Source of the DNA: Nothopassalora personata
Taxonomy: Eukaryota > Ascomycota > Dothideomycetes > Mycosphaerellales > Mycosphaerellaceae
Length of the DNA: 64,000 nt
NCBI GenBank assembly: GCA_033816765.1
Contig: CM066295.1
Span: 1,860,001-1,924,000, forward strand
Reading direction: 5' to 3'
In this document: positions 54,820 through 64,000 of the stretch, piece after piece
How the letters are laid out: every line of letters starts with the position of its first letter
Position numbering within the stretch: position 1 is the stretch's first letter
Made by a program: the position numbers and the translations under genes
The notes under the pieces: model-generated
What the model saw: the letters and a program-made list of their open reading frames with translations, nothing else
What the model was told of the DNA's origin: nothing
The model's database searches: none

Positions 54820-55428
54820 CTAGCCCATATACGCTCCCCTCCTCACCTCATCATCATCATCATCATCATACTGTTCCTGACTCTCCCTCGGCGCATCCAA
54901 ACCTTCCAACGGGAAAGCATCAGCATAAGTCCAAAGCTCGTCATTCAAATCAAACCCCTTCTCCCAATCCGTACCCACCACATCATCAAAAGAGAACTCC
55001 CCAACACACTCGTCCAAAGGCTCCACGACCTCCCCCTTCGCCATCTCCATGGTCGTAGTCTGCGCCCCAACCCCAACCCCAGCACTCTCCATACCCCCAT
55101 CCCCTTCCACGAGAGGTAAAACCTTATCCCAGTCCTCGATCCCACCCACAGCATCATCTCCCTCACTGCTTCTTAACAATTCACCCAACTCCCCATCTTC
55201 ATTCCCCTCCACCCTCTCTGCCAACCCTCCCCTCGGCCGGGCACTCCTCAGCGGCTTCCTCCTGCTGAGTCCCGCCTGACAGTACGAGCACCGGCTCTGC
55301 AAGACAATGTTATGGTCGCCGTGGACTATCGTCCAGCACGTCCCCACCACTTGACCGGTTGTGCAGAGTTTGACGGGGAGGAATTCGCCGTGGCCGCAGC
55401 TGCACCATATGAGTTCTTGGGTGCACAT
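54820..55428 (-). CDS. Cys-rich CSCGHGEF-type hypothetical protein
   Basis: 202 residues from the Met at 55428. The N-terminus has a C-S-C-G-H motif, then C, C and a C-S-Y-C pair spaced like a zinc-binding module within the first 55 residues. The rest is acidic and disordered, with a D run near the C-terminus encoded by a GAT repeat. The same frame is open upstream without an ATG through 55545 as far as 55746, so an upstream exon is possible. The motif M-C-x3-E/L-x3-C-G-H is echoed by the small ORF at 55747-55905 on the same strand. Function unknown. Confidence 0.55.
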   Translation of the reverse strand: MCTQELIWCSCGHGEFLPVKLCTTGQVVGTCWTIVHGDHNIVLQSRCSYCQAGLSRRKPLRSARPRGGLAERVEGNEDGELGELLRSSEGDDAVGGIEDWDKVLPLVEGDGGMESAGVGVGAQTTTMEMAKGEVVEPLDECVGEFSFDDVVGTDWEKGFDLNDELWTYADAFPLEGLDAPRESQEQYDDDDDDEVRRGAYMG

Positions 55429-55746
55429 GACTTCGGACTGGCGCAGGGCTGAGTCGCGAGATTGGGGGACGGGAAGGATGGAAGGAACGGTGGGTAGGTG
55501 CACGGCGGGGATGGGAGTATCTGGTTCTTGCGGGACGGGTGGCAAGCACGCAAGCAGACGGGTGGGTTGTGGGTGGTGATTGTTGTTTGTGGGAGGAGGG
55601 TGATTGCGGGTGGTGAGTGATAAGGGTGCTTGCTGGGTTGAGGGTGAGGGAGGAGCAAAGCGGTGGTGATGAATTGACGTTTGCCTGGTAGGGTCGAAGC
55701 TGAGAATCCTCCATCTTGTCGTCCCCCTTGCCGGCCACGTTCTACC

Positions 55747-55905
55747 TCAACGTGGCTGCTTTGGTCGTGGAGTGCACTCAGGGCATGGCCGCTCTACTCG
55801 TCGGATGAGAATTGGAGGTGCTGCACATGGTGGACGGTGCGTTGGTGTGAGTCGCTGCATGATGCGGTGGCCGCAACTGTAGGCGTTCTGTTCGTAGTAG
55901 CACAT
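55747..55905 (-). CDS. Small Cys-rich MCYYEQ-type ORF
   Basis: 52 codons from the Met at 55905. It starts M-C-Y-Y-E-Q and carries S-C-G-H, a later C and a C-P-E-C pair. Many Dothideomycete proteins of unknown function start with this motif. It lies in the same frame as the ORF at 54820-55428, separated by one stop codon (55747-55749) and about 320 bp of open frame, so the two could be exons of one gene with the stop inside an intron, or a tandem pair. The call is tentative. Confidence 0.4.
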   Translation of the reverse strand: MCYYEQNAYSCGHRIMQRLTPTHRPPCAAPPILIRRVERPCPECTPRPKQPR

Positions 55906-56106
55906 CTTTTCCAAGATTGTTGACAGGTAGTGCAAACCGCTGGGAGGACAAGAGAAGTGAAGTCATTTCTTTAGTCTCTCGTTTGGGTCCCGTCGTTGTT
56001 TGCTTCTTTAGTATACAATAAATGAGCAACAAACCAAATACGCTTGTCCTCGACTCCGTCCAGCCTGTCGTCAGTGTATGCTCCACTCAGCTCGTGTCCC
56101 ATAGCT

Positions 56107-56557
56107 CTACTTCGTCGCCCGAGGAGGATTGTATGCAGGCAGCGCCGTGCTCGTCACCGCACAGGACGTGACCGTCGTCGTTCCCTCATCGGTCACAGTC
56201 TGCTGGCCTGGAACACAAGCCTGCTCCACCATCAGCAACTCCTCTGGAGCACAGAACATTGCCACTACTTACCGGCCCCATCCCAATCCCAAACACCGAC
56301 GGATGAGTAGTAACCGTCACAAGACTCTTACACCCACCACAATCCACGCCCTCCGTACTCGTATGCTCAAAGATAGTAGTAGTGCAACCATTGAGTTTTG
56401 CGGATGCGGTCTTTGTCAAAGTCGTCGGGCAAGGCTTATAGTCCGATGGCTTGACCCTCGCTGGCGGAGGCGTAGCATCGGGCGCGCGCGCGAAGACATT
56501 GTTTTCTGCGGTAGCAAAAGAAGCCAAGGCTGTGAGGATGATGCTGGTGGTCTTCAT
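56107..56557 (-). CDS. Small secreted protein of unknown function
   Basis: Exons 56557-56273 and 56220-56107, 132 residues. The 52-bp intron (56272-56221) has GTAAGT, a CTGAT branch-like site and CAG, and joins to a second exon ending in P-P-R-A-T-K. A signal peptide (M-K-T-T-S-I-I-L-T-A-L, cleavage near T-A-E) is followed by a Pro-rich stretch and a mature part with six cysteines, including C-G-G-C. No catalytic motif seen. The Met at 56557 was chosen over the upstream one at 56665 because it starts the signal peptide. The 3' exon assignment is inferred from frame continuity. Confidence 0.6.
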
Positions 56558-57180
56558 GGTTGGTGAGATCCGTTTCGATGGGCTAAGCTTGAGGGACGCA
56601 AGGGGGTTCTGGTCGTGAGGTCTGTGGAAAATGCACAAGTTGTTCTCTTGTAGGTTCTCAGTCACATGAGTGCGCGAGATATTTAGTATGAAAGAGTCGC
56701 AACTATGGCGGTCGTCTCTAGCTCCGGCTAGCGTGTTTTCACTTACTGTGTGCAGTGGTCGTGAATGTGGATGCAGGATGCAGGGAGTTGTCAGCGGCGC
56801 ATGACTATGCTATTGCTGGAGTTGATACGAATCCTCAAACACCGCCAGCCACCATTGTCGCACAAGCAATTGCGAAGCCCTCCGACGGCACAGTCGTGTC
56901 TACGAATTTCGAGATCCCTACGCCAGCAGCACGGCCGGAAGTCGAGCAGTCGCATCTTCTTGTTGATTCGACTTTCGAGGTCAGCATTCCTCATGCGCCA
57001 GGACAGGGTAGTCCATGCACCGCTAGAGAGCTTATCGAATCAGGGTGAGTCTAAGGATGGAAAATGACGCAGAAACAATAGGTCGACTCCTCCAACGCCA
57101 TCGCTAACATGTCCCCAATTAATCGTTCGTGTACATCAGCACAACAAGATCCTTCAGCTCTGTGCACTTTCTCCCTGTCA
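56558..57180. other. Intergenic region
   Basis: A plus-strand 97-codon open stretch (56755-57048) starts only with GTG and matches no known family, so it is not called. Otherwise nothing supported. Confidence 0.5.
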
Positions 57181-58145
57181 TCATTTACTCGGTACCCTCT
57201 CATCTTGCGACATCTTTCCCTGAGGAGCCAACTCCTTCCTCTGCATCGGTAGTGGCGTTCCACCGATCTCGACAGGCTGGACATTGATTCTCACGCTCTT
57301 GCCGTTCTGCTCCTGCATCGTCGCCTGATATCGCTGGAGATAGTTCTGCATGTACGCTGGCGTTCCAGGACGACTTGCCTGCGCTACATGCACGCTCCCA
57401 TGATAGCTGCCGAAGGACGGCGGCCGAAAACCTGCAGGCGATACTGGCGCACTCACGGGTGGTGGAGATTGGAAGCCGGCGTATTCATTGTGATCATCCG
57501 GCAGCTTGTACATGAGTCTAGGTCGTGCGTTTCGTTCCCGCCGCCACAAGAAGAGTGCTGCGCAAATGCAGAATAGTAGTGGTAGCCCCAGACCGCAGCC
57601 TAAGCCTGCCATTTGGCCACCGGTATATAGTTTCGCTTCTTCTGCTGCCATGCTGGCGAACGCAGATCCCACGAGTGATTCGACTTGTGATGGCCGTAGA
57701 ACGAAAGAGCCTCCAGCTATCGTAAACTGGCTAGCAGTGTTCTTGCATTGTGCGCTGTTGATACCACAGACGTAAAGTGGCGAGCCTCCATTATTCGAGC
57801 ACGGCATGATCGCTATGCCACCGCCCGCATTTGCTGCTTCTTGTTAGTACTAGCCATTCCACAGTCTTCCGCATGCCACTGACTCGTCTTGCAATATCCA
57901 GCACACGCCTCGGAGCCCCATGTTTTGTCCGTGCAGCTCCCTCTGCTCACCAGTCCTCCCCCAAAACACAAGCCATTGTCCATACAGAACTCGCTCGACC
58001 CGCAACACGACGAGGCACCGCTGCTGCCACAGGGTATATCGGTCGAAGGCGATCCATCGGGGAAGTAGCATTGCTGGGCGGAGCTCAGCCGTATCAAAAG
58101 AGTCGCAGCCGCAAGAGCCCGGCTGAAGCTGGTAAGGAAAGTCAT
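57181..58145 (-). CDS. Cys-rich single-pass membrane protein with signal peptide
   Basis: Exons 58145-57884 and 57833-57181, 304 residues. The 50-bp intron (57883-57834) has a less usual GTCAGT donor, a perfect TACTAAC branch site and an AAGCAG end. Joining gives C-K-T-T-N-A-G-G-G-I-A-I-M-P-C. A signal peptide (residues 1-23) is followed by an ectodomain with Cys pairs including S-S-C-C-G and C-T-D-K-T-W, a transmembrane helix (G-L-G-L-P-L-L-F-C-I-C-A-A-L-F-L-W, about residue 180) with R-R-E-R after it, and a Pro/Ser-rich cytoplasmic tail. This architecture is common among fungal surface proteins of unknown function, some resembling wall sensors; a sensor role here is only a possibility. Confidence 0.8.
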
Positions 58146-59096
58146 GGTCGTGATTGAGTGCCAGACCAGGCAGTGTGGTGAAGTCAGTACTTCCGCAGGA
58201 CACGCTCGTCGCCGAGAAGAAGAAAAGAGGCAACTCACTATACTTGCGAGACCATGGTGACGAAGGAGAAGAAGGAAGACGAACACAACCCTCCATCACT
58301 CACCTCTACATCTCGGCCTCGCCTGGCTCCCGCTCCCGCACGCGACACACAATGCCGACGCCAACATGACCACTCTGTGTAAACTTTGTGCTGAAGGGGA
58401 ACGTCGCGGAGATGAGATGGCTGGACCTCGATCGCCGAATCTCAGGAAACCCGTTTCACGCTTTGCCACTTGGAGCAGAAACGCTCGCGGCCAGAACGCC
58501 ACCAAGCTCCCAACTCTTGATAGCGTATCAATATCATCGAAATCAACAACACTTCATTCGTCTCGTAACCGACATCTTTCACGCCTTTGTCGTGCGACTC
58601 GCGAGTCTTGTCACGAAACCGTTCTGGCTGCCAACGAAGAATGACTCGAGGAGAACGTATGAAGGGACAGCTCCAGGGAGGAGAACACATGCTCCGAGCA
58701 TTTCCTGGGAAGCATATGCACATCGCTCTTTAAAGAAATCCTAGCAGGAGGCGGCCTGGACCGTCACAATAGACGTCAAAGGCTGGAAGATTCAACCCGG
58801 TTACCCGGCTGTCGATGTGAACCACAGAGCCCTACGTCCCAGGTCCGAGACAGTGGTAACCTCTCTGACGAGGAAGAGGTCAAGACTTTGCAATGCTCCG
58901 GTCAGATACAGCAACAGTATGCGCTTCTTTCAATCTATGCAAACTTGCTTTTACTGGTATCTTCATGCAGAAACACAAAACAGCACTCCCATATCCCATC
59001 CTCCTCATCCCGTCAAAACATCCACAACCAAGAGAGAACCACGGCCGCTCGTGTTGGACAGCGGCCGCCTCCAGTTCCCTCTTTCCCCCCACCCCT
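58146..59096. other. Intergenic region
   Basis: Between the membrane protein and the 3' end of CHO2. Overlapping plus-strand open stretches (58366-58744) lack any recognisable family. The long plus-strand open stretch beginning at 58893 runs antisense to CHO2 and is a shadow. Confidence 0.5.
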
Positions 59097-62000
59097 CTAC
59101 TTCGGCGTACTAGCCCCCATACTCTGCTGCAAACTATACGGTGCAAGCACCTTCTTCGCATTACATATCCTCCACGCCAAATTTCTCACGTTCCCGTCCG
59201 CCTGCACCACCTGCGGCGCAAACTCAATTCCAAACATCTGCTGCGCCGCATAAACCACCCGCTTCGCATACTTCCCCTCCCTCTCAAGCGTGGGCCCAAA
59301 CTGCTCGTCCACAGATCTAGGCGCAACGTCCGGGTCACGATCGAAGCAGTTCTGGACGAGCGGGAGGAGAGCTTGCTCGATTGCGTTGCGGACCATACCG
59401 TTGTTGTGATCGATGTCGTCTTCGTCGAAGCGGTTGATTTTGATTTCGAAGGGGACGGATACGGCCATGACGTTGTATTTTCCGTCGTGGTGGTAGCGGA
59501 ATTCAAAGACGCCTTGGGTCCACCAGAGCTTGTCGCCAGCGAATTCGACTTCTCCGGTCATAAAGTCTTTCGTATCGCCATCTTTGCGCTCGGCGGCGGA
59601 TACGCGTTGATCTGCGACGAGGACGCCCTTGTCGGCTTTGGAGTGGTCATAGACGCCTGGGTTTGTTGCGATCCAGCGGCCTTGAGATCCAATCTTGGTG
59701 ACTTCTCGCGATACGTTGTCGCCGACGCGGTAGAGTCCGATCCAATCTTTCTTGCTGTGGTTCAGAGGTGCGTACCATCTAACCTTGATTGGCGAGCCGT
59801 ATTGCACGACTACACGCTCGAAGCTGTCTGTGCGCTTGGGTAGCGTTTGGCCGTTCTCTCCTTCGCGACCAGTTGGCCCTGCATCACCTGCTTTAGTGCC
59901 AGGCACGTTGGTATCGATTTCGACAGAGTAGTCCTTCGGGTTATAACCGGCAAGATCAGGCGCAATAGGTGTCACTGTAAGCCGTGCCGGGAACTGTCTG
60001 AACAGTGTACTGGAGTCTTGCAGCATGCTGCTGAAGCCAGCCGCAAGCTTAGGTCCTGCTGCATCGATGAAGTCCTCAAGTGAGTCCAATGTCTCATCCA
60101 ACACACGATCAACACGGCCTTGCCACTGTTGTAGTGGCGTAGGAAGAGATCGCTTAATGCTCTTTGAGACGCCAGACTGTTCGCGTAGGTTCTGTCGATA
60201 TAGCTTCTGCATGTGTGGTTTCTCCACAAACTGGATGAAGCACAACGTCAAAGCGTGGCTGAGAAGAGCCAAGAAGAAGATTGCCTTGCTCCAGGTTATG
60301 ATGGCTGCACCCCAGACGCCAGCCAGGCCGATGGTCCGCTCTGGGTTGTTGAGGAAGCGGTAGATGCCGTCATAGGTCAGTTGTGTTCTCGTTTGGTCGA
60401 AGAAGAAGTCGCCAAAGAACCAGCCAAACTCGCCAAGAGACTCGTAGATGCTGGCGATAGTCCAAATCTGGAGGGAGATCAAAGCGGCTCCAAGCACATG
60501 TCGCAACGTGGAGCTGCCGTATGTCCAATCGTCTGGCAGGCCTGATACAGATGAGCATGCGCTCAATGGTTTGACCGCTTCCTTGTGCACAACTTACCGT
60601 ACATCTTCCAGGCTGCACAGATGAAGCTCGTGTAGCACATGACCGTGCTGATGTGGTAGATGCCCTTCCACTGTCGCCAAGCCTCTTCAGTACTTTCGCC
60701 ATACTTGATGAAGTGGCGTGTCCACCACTTCTTGTTCGACTGCCGATCCAGGATGAAGCCAATGCCGGCGGAGTACCAAAGACGCCACATGGTCGCACTG
60801 AACACGAAGAAGGTTTTCCATTGCCAGGTCGATGGCGTCAAGAAGGCAAAGCTGTACATGTAGAGTTGCAGAAGAATGACCGAGACATCGGTGACGCGGT
60901 GGAGGTCGATGTTCTGGAAGCCGAACAGGTTGTGTACCGGTGATGGCTGGTCCATTGATGCAAGTGGAGGCATGCCATTGATGTGACCAGCGCTCAGCAT
61001 CCAGGTCTGGTATTGCGGTCGCTTTGGTGGAGAGTCAGGCAAATCTTCAGAGCGGCGAACGGGAGGAGGTGAATTGTAGACACTGGAGCGTCAGATCAGT
61101 GGCTGCGACGCGAGCTTGCATCTCGAAGACAAGGGCTTACCGATCGATATGTGGCGACTCTACGATGGCGAGGAAGGCCAGCTGCGCTGCGTGAGCGATG
61201 ATCGCAATGAACAAGACCTTGTAGCTAGCAGCTAGCATGGCAATGCCATAGAAGCCGACGTATCCGATCGAGTACATGGGATGTGGTGCAAGATCGTATA
61301 CGCCATCGAAGGTCAAGTCCTGATCAATGAGGAAGAAGAAATCGCCCCAGAACCAAGCAAAGTCGCCTACAACTCTGTGTGCATCGAGCTTCACCCATAG
61401 ATTGAACAGGATGAGTGCCCACCCGCCGACCCATCGGCCGACAGTCATGGCGAGCTTCTCGTTCGCAGGTCGGCCTCCGTTCACATAAGCGAACAGGACG
61501 AATGCAGTGAAGTCAGACATCAGGATCAAGTCTACAACACGGCGGAACAGGAGCCATGTATTGTACTCGATTGGCGCTTCTTCGAACTTATAGTCCTTGG
61601 GGATCTTGGATTCCAATTCTCGTTTGATGAATCTGTACAAGGCAGGGCGAGGATTGCCGCGTTCGGGTGTGTCGAATATCCTCGTCTTCTTCGCCCAGGC
61701 GAGAAGAAGTTTATGATGGGACTGGTTGTGGAGGAGCCAGCCAATGCCAAAGTTGTAGCACCACCTCCAGAAGAGGAAGACAATGGCAAAGACCGGGACT
61801 CGTAGTTGCGTTGGCAGGAGGTACATCAAAAGCACTTGTCCAGCTAATGCACCGACAATGACAAGATCGGAAACGTTCTTTGGCTGCGTTGGGTCGAAAA
61901 GCTGTGACACCATGTCTTCTGTATGAGGCACAGTAAACACTAGACACGGGAGGTATCAGCATTGCCAGGATAGCTGGGCTAGAAGTTCGTGAGCAGTGGT

Positions 62001-62289
62001 ATGTCTTCATGTTTGACCTGCCTACGGTACCGCTACCACGAAAGCCTGCCCAGTGCCATGTCTAGGCGAGCACTGGAAGGTACTCACCCGTGCCATCTGG
62101 AGTCCGCCCGTACGTCTTCTTGTCCTTCTCCTTCTTGTTCTGTGCTGCCTCTTGAGCGTTCAATGCGTGCACAGCTTCCTGCGCTGTGTCCACTGACTGT
62201 GCTTTCTGAGGCATTCCTGGCCTCTGTGACATTCTTTCCCGTAGTCCGCCGACATCGTGTGGCGGCGGCCCTGCGTTCGGTTCTGCCAT
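59097..62289 (-). CDS. CHO2: Phosphatidylethanolamine N-methyltransferase Cho2
   Basis: Exons 62289-62088, 61939-61141, 61082-60598, 60541-59097, 976 residues. Introns of 148, 58 and 56 bp all have GT..AG and keep the frame. The enzyme methylates phosphatidylethanolamine with S-adenosylmethionine, the first step of the methylation route to phosphatidylcholine, in the ER membrane. Two homologous membrane halves are visible, each with a D-G-(V/I)-Y motif (L-T-F-D-G-V-Y-D and L-T-Y-D-G-I-Y-R), an F-W/F-G-D-F-F-F segment and an E-x-P-H-(I/M) near the end, as in PEMT-type proteins. A soluble C-terminal region of about 330 residues follows. The Met at 62289 has a better context (ATCATGG) than the one at 62310; using 62310 adds seven residues. 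Confidence 0.95.
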
Positions 62290-63366
62290 GATGGAGTCTT
62301 TCCTGCTCATCGGAAAGAGGTGTCGTTCGGAAGAAGACGTGGCGGAAACGGCATGAAGCTGTGGTGGAAGCGGTAGTGTATTTATCCGCGTGCCATCGTC
62401 GACAGCATCAAGGGTTCAATGGGACGCAGAGGCGGGGCTGATCGGATGAAACGGTGAGAAGCTGCATCGCAATTGGTTGAAGAGCAGTGCGATACTTCCT
62501 GTCCTGCAGCTCGTAGTGTGATGCTGATGGTGAAAAGTTGAGAGCAGTCGCTGGGACAATAGAACTAGAACTAGCCGAGCCTCGTCAGACGGCGATTGAC
62601 GATGCACAACAGAACTATATAATAATATGCTTGCAAGCACATCCTGACCGTCATATCAATGTCAGATGTTCCTTGCCACCACCACCGGATCCTCTTAGGC
62701 TGCGAACCTGCCGTCTTGCATCACGTCGCGTATCGTTGACCTCGAGCGCTGCTGTGGCATGAAGCTCTTCCAATGACGATGCGGTACGACTCGCATACAG
62801 CTGCTGCAGGACGCTATGAAACCTTTTACTTCTGCCCCTTGCACACGACCTGTCCAATGTTCTCTACGCCACGCACAACGCCTTCATCTTCACCCTCAAC
62901 AGCAGCGTGGAAGTACGTGTACACACTCGCCTCCGCGACTTCCCTAGGCCGCACGAACGGACGGCTCACGGCTTATTGCAGACAATCGGATTGCGGCCCG
63001 CAGCCGCTTCACACCTATTACGATGCATCGTTCATCGCGGCATTGTTCACAACAACCAGATAAAGTCAATATGAGCTGCGTGCGTGCCTTCCGCGCCAAT
63101 GACCCCGCGCCTGCCCAATGGCCATCACAATACGTGCAAAGCGTGTAGCAATATGCTATTGAGCCTACGTCGGTGGTCTGTCTACCGGCGTATGTGGAAC
63201 TGCTACCACCCTATCCTGGTGGGTGGTATCTTTCTATTTACATGTTGCCGTGAGGCTTCCATTCTTTCATGCAGATGCCAAAAATCCCAAAACGTGCATG
63301 CTGAGAAGCTGCTGATCTGTCGACCTGCGTACGCTGCTTACATTCTCCCAGCTCGTCCAGCATACC
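62290..63366. other. CHO2 promoter and intergenic region
   Basis: About 1.1 kb between the CHO2 start and the MFS gene 3' end. Only short overlapping open stretches (62773-63063, 63084-63395) with no family; nothing called. Confidence 0.55.
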
Positions 63367-64000
63367 TCAACGATCACCTCCCTCAACCAGGGTAGACGCC
63401 TCTGAAGAAGGACGTGGACCCGTCGGACGCTCTTCATCCATTGGCTTCTGTTCAACGACATGGCGCGAGATGCGCACGAAAACCACGCAAATAATGAAGC
63501 CGAGTCCTGCAGATGCAGCGCCATAGATGAAGGCTGCGCGAAAGCCCTGCATTTCTCGCTCATTTGCCAACCCTGCGTACTCTGGTGACTGGATGGATGG
63601 CAAGGGCACTGTGCTCCGGCCCTTCTCAGACACGATCTCAGAAATGGACAGGGAGAATGATATGGCCAAGTTGACCAGGATGGATGAAATAGCTCCTGCC
63701 AAGCCCTGGTATCGAATTGGTTGGACTGCCGACAGGAAGATGCACGATATGGTGAAGGTCAAATCGATTCCAATCGTGGCGCATACCATCGAGGGCATGA
63801 CATATGGCCAGTAGTCTAAGGGCAAGGGACACAGGGCCAGCAGCAATGGCGATGCGATCCATGCCAGACCCGATATCAGCAGCGCCAACGTGATCGGGAC
63901 AATGTGGAGCAGCCTGCCAGAAGCGATACAAAGGAGCAGCCCGCCAACCGCGGTCGGTGTGTACCAGATTGCAAGTGTAATGCCGTGGATACCATCCTTT
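63367..64000 (-). CDS. MFS transporter, C-terminal half (cut by the window edge)
   Basis: The frame is open from the stop at 63367 to the right edge, giving 210 residues of the C-terminus. About five hydrophobic helices are visible, including G-I-H-G-I-T-L-A-I-W-Y-T-P-T-A-V-G-G-L at the start, a Y-V-M-P-S-M segment with an acidic helix, and a last helix A-A-S-A-G-L-G-F-I-I-C-V-V-F-V followed by a basic, hydrophilic tail. The pattern fits the distal half of a DHA2-type (14-helix) multidrug efflux protein in the plasma membrane; substrate unknown. The Met often chosen at 63888 is really an internal TTG codon. Confidence 0.82.
   Translation of the reverse strand, partial: KDGIHGITLAIWYTPTAVGGLLLCIASGRLLHIVPITLALLISGLAWIASPLLLALCPLPLDYWPYVMPSMVCATIGIDLTFTISCIFLSAVQPIRYQGLAGAISSILVNLAISFSLSISEIVSEKGRSTVPLPSIQSPEYAGLANEREMQGFRAAFIYGAASAGLGFIICVVFVRISRHVVEQKPMDEERPTGPRPSSEASTLVEGGDR

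Noticed and set aside
58893..59843. 316-codon open stretch on the plus strand
   Set aside because: It is entirely antisense to the last exon of CHO2, whose coding is certain, and shows no domain.
62773..63063. 96-codon plus-strand open stretch between CHO2 and the MFS gene
   Set aside because: Compositionally random, no family and no splice signals.

Overview
The window looks like part of a filamentous ascomycete genome (Pezizomycotina, most likely a Dothideomycete; this is inferred from gene content and short introns, not from a search). It has two very different halves. Roughly 1-40,135 is a nest of LTR retrotransposons. Most of it carries the signature of repeat-induced point mutation (RIP): CpA and TpG are almost absent, TpA is abundant, CpG is kept, and former Gln/Trp codons have become TAG. 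Roughly 40,135-64,000 is ordinary gene-rich DNA with conserved single-copy genes.

The nest can be partly dated from target-site duplications (TSDs). A minus-strand Gypsy of family G1 (fragments 8609-9295 and 35617-37518) was split by a second Gypsy family, G2 (LTR ends 9296 and 35616, TSD TAATC). The 5' LTR of G2 was then hit by a full-length minus-strand G1 copy (9525-18559, TSD TTAAT). Plus-strand G1 copies lie at 1121-8608 and 24157-30732, and a further minus-strand copy at 30733-35401. A related, more degraded family (G3) lies at 37519-40134. Four segments are not RIP-mutated: a Copia deletion derivative (3259-7230, TSD TATTA, identical 145-bp LTRs), a gag-only LTR element (11176-13629, TSD CCTAG, 317-bp LTRs with no difference seen), a short non-LTR retroelement (25035-25800, 13-14 bp TSD and AATC-repeat tail) and one 197-bp G1 LTR (23960-24156). 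The three complete insertions sit inside already mutated DNA, so they arrived after the RIP episode.

The most unusual biology is antisense coding in the retrotransposons. The gag-only element carries, on the opposite strand between gag and the 3' LTR, an intact 240-codon ORF. It has a basic segment, a cysteine pattern matching a fungal Zn(II)2Cys6 cluster and a long coiled coil. Family G1 carries, in the same relative position, the remains of a different antisense gene, with a 50-bp canonical intron conserved in three copies and first-exon length differences that are multiples of three.

The right half encodes, in order: Rad18 (PCNA ubiquitin ligase), a small secreted DUF7907-type protein, a Chm7/CHMP7-type ESCRT-III protein, a RING-containing SNF2 helicase of the Rad5/Rad16/Uls1 group, a vacuolar-type Ca2+/H+ exchanger, two small Cys-rich proteins, a small secreted protein, a Cys-rich single-pass membrane protein, the phosphatidylethanolamine N-methyltransferase Cho2, and the C-terminal half of an MFS transporter cut by the window edge. 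Intron boundaries were placed by eye from GT..AG, branch-site consensus and reading-frame continuity.
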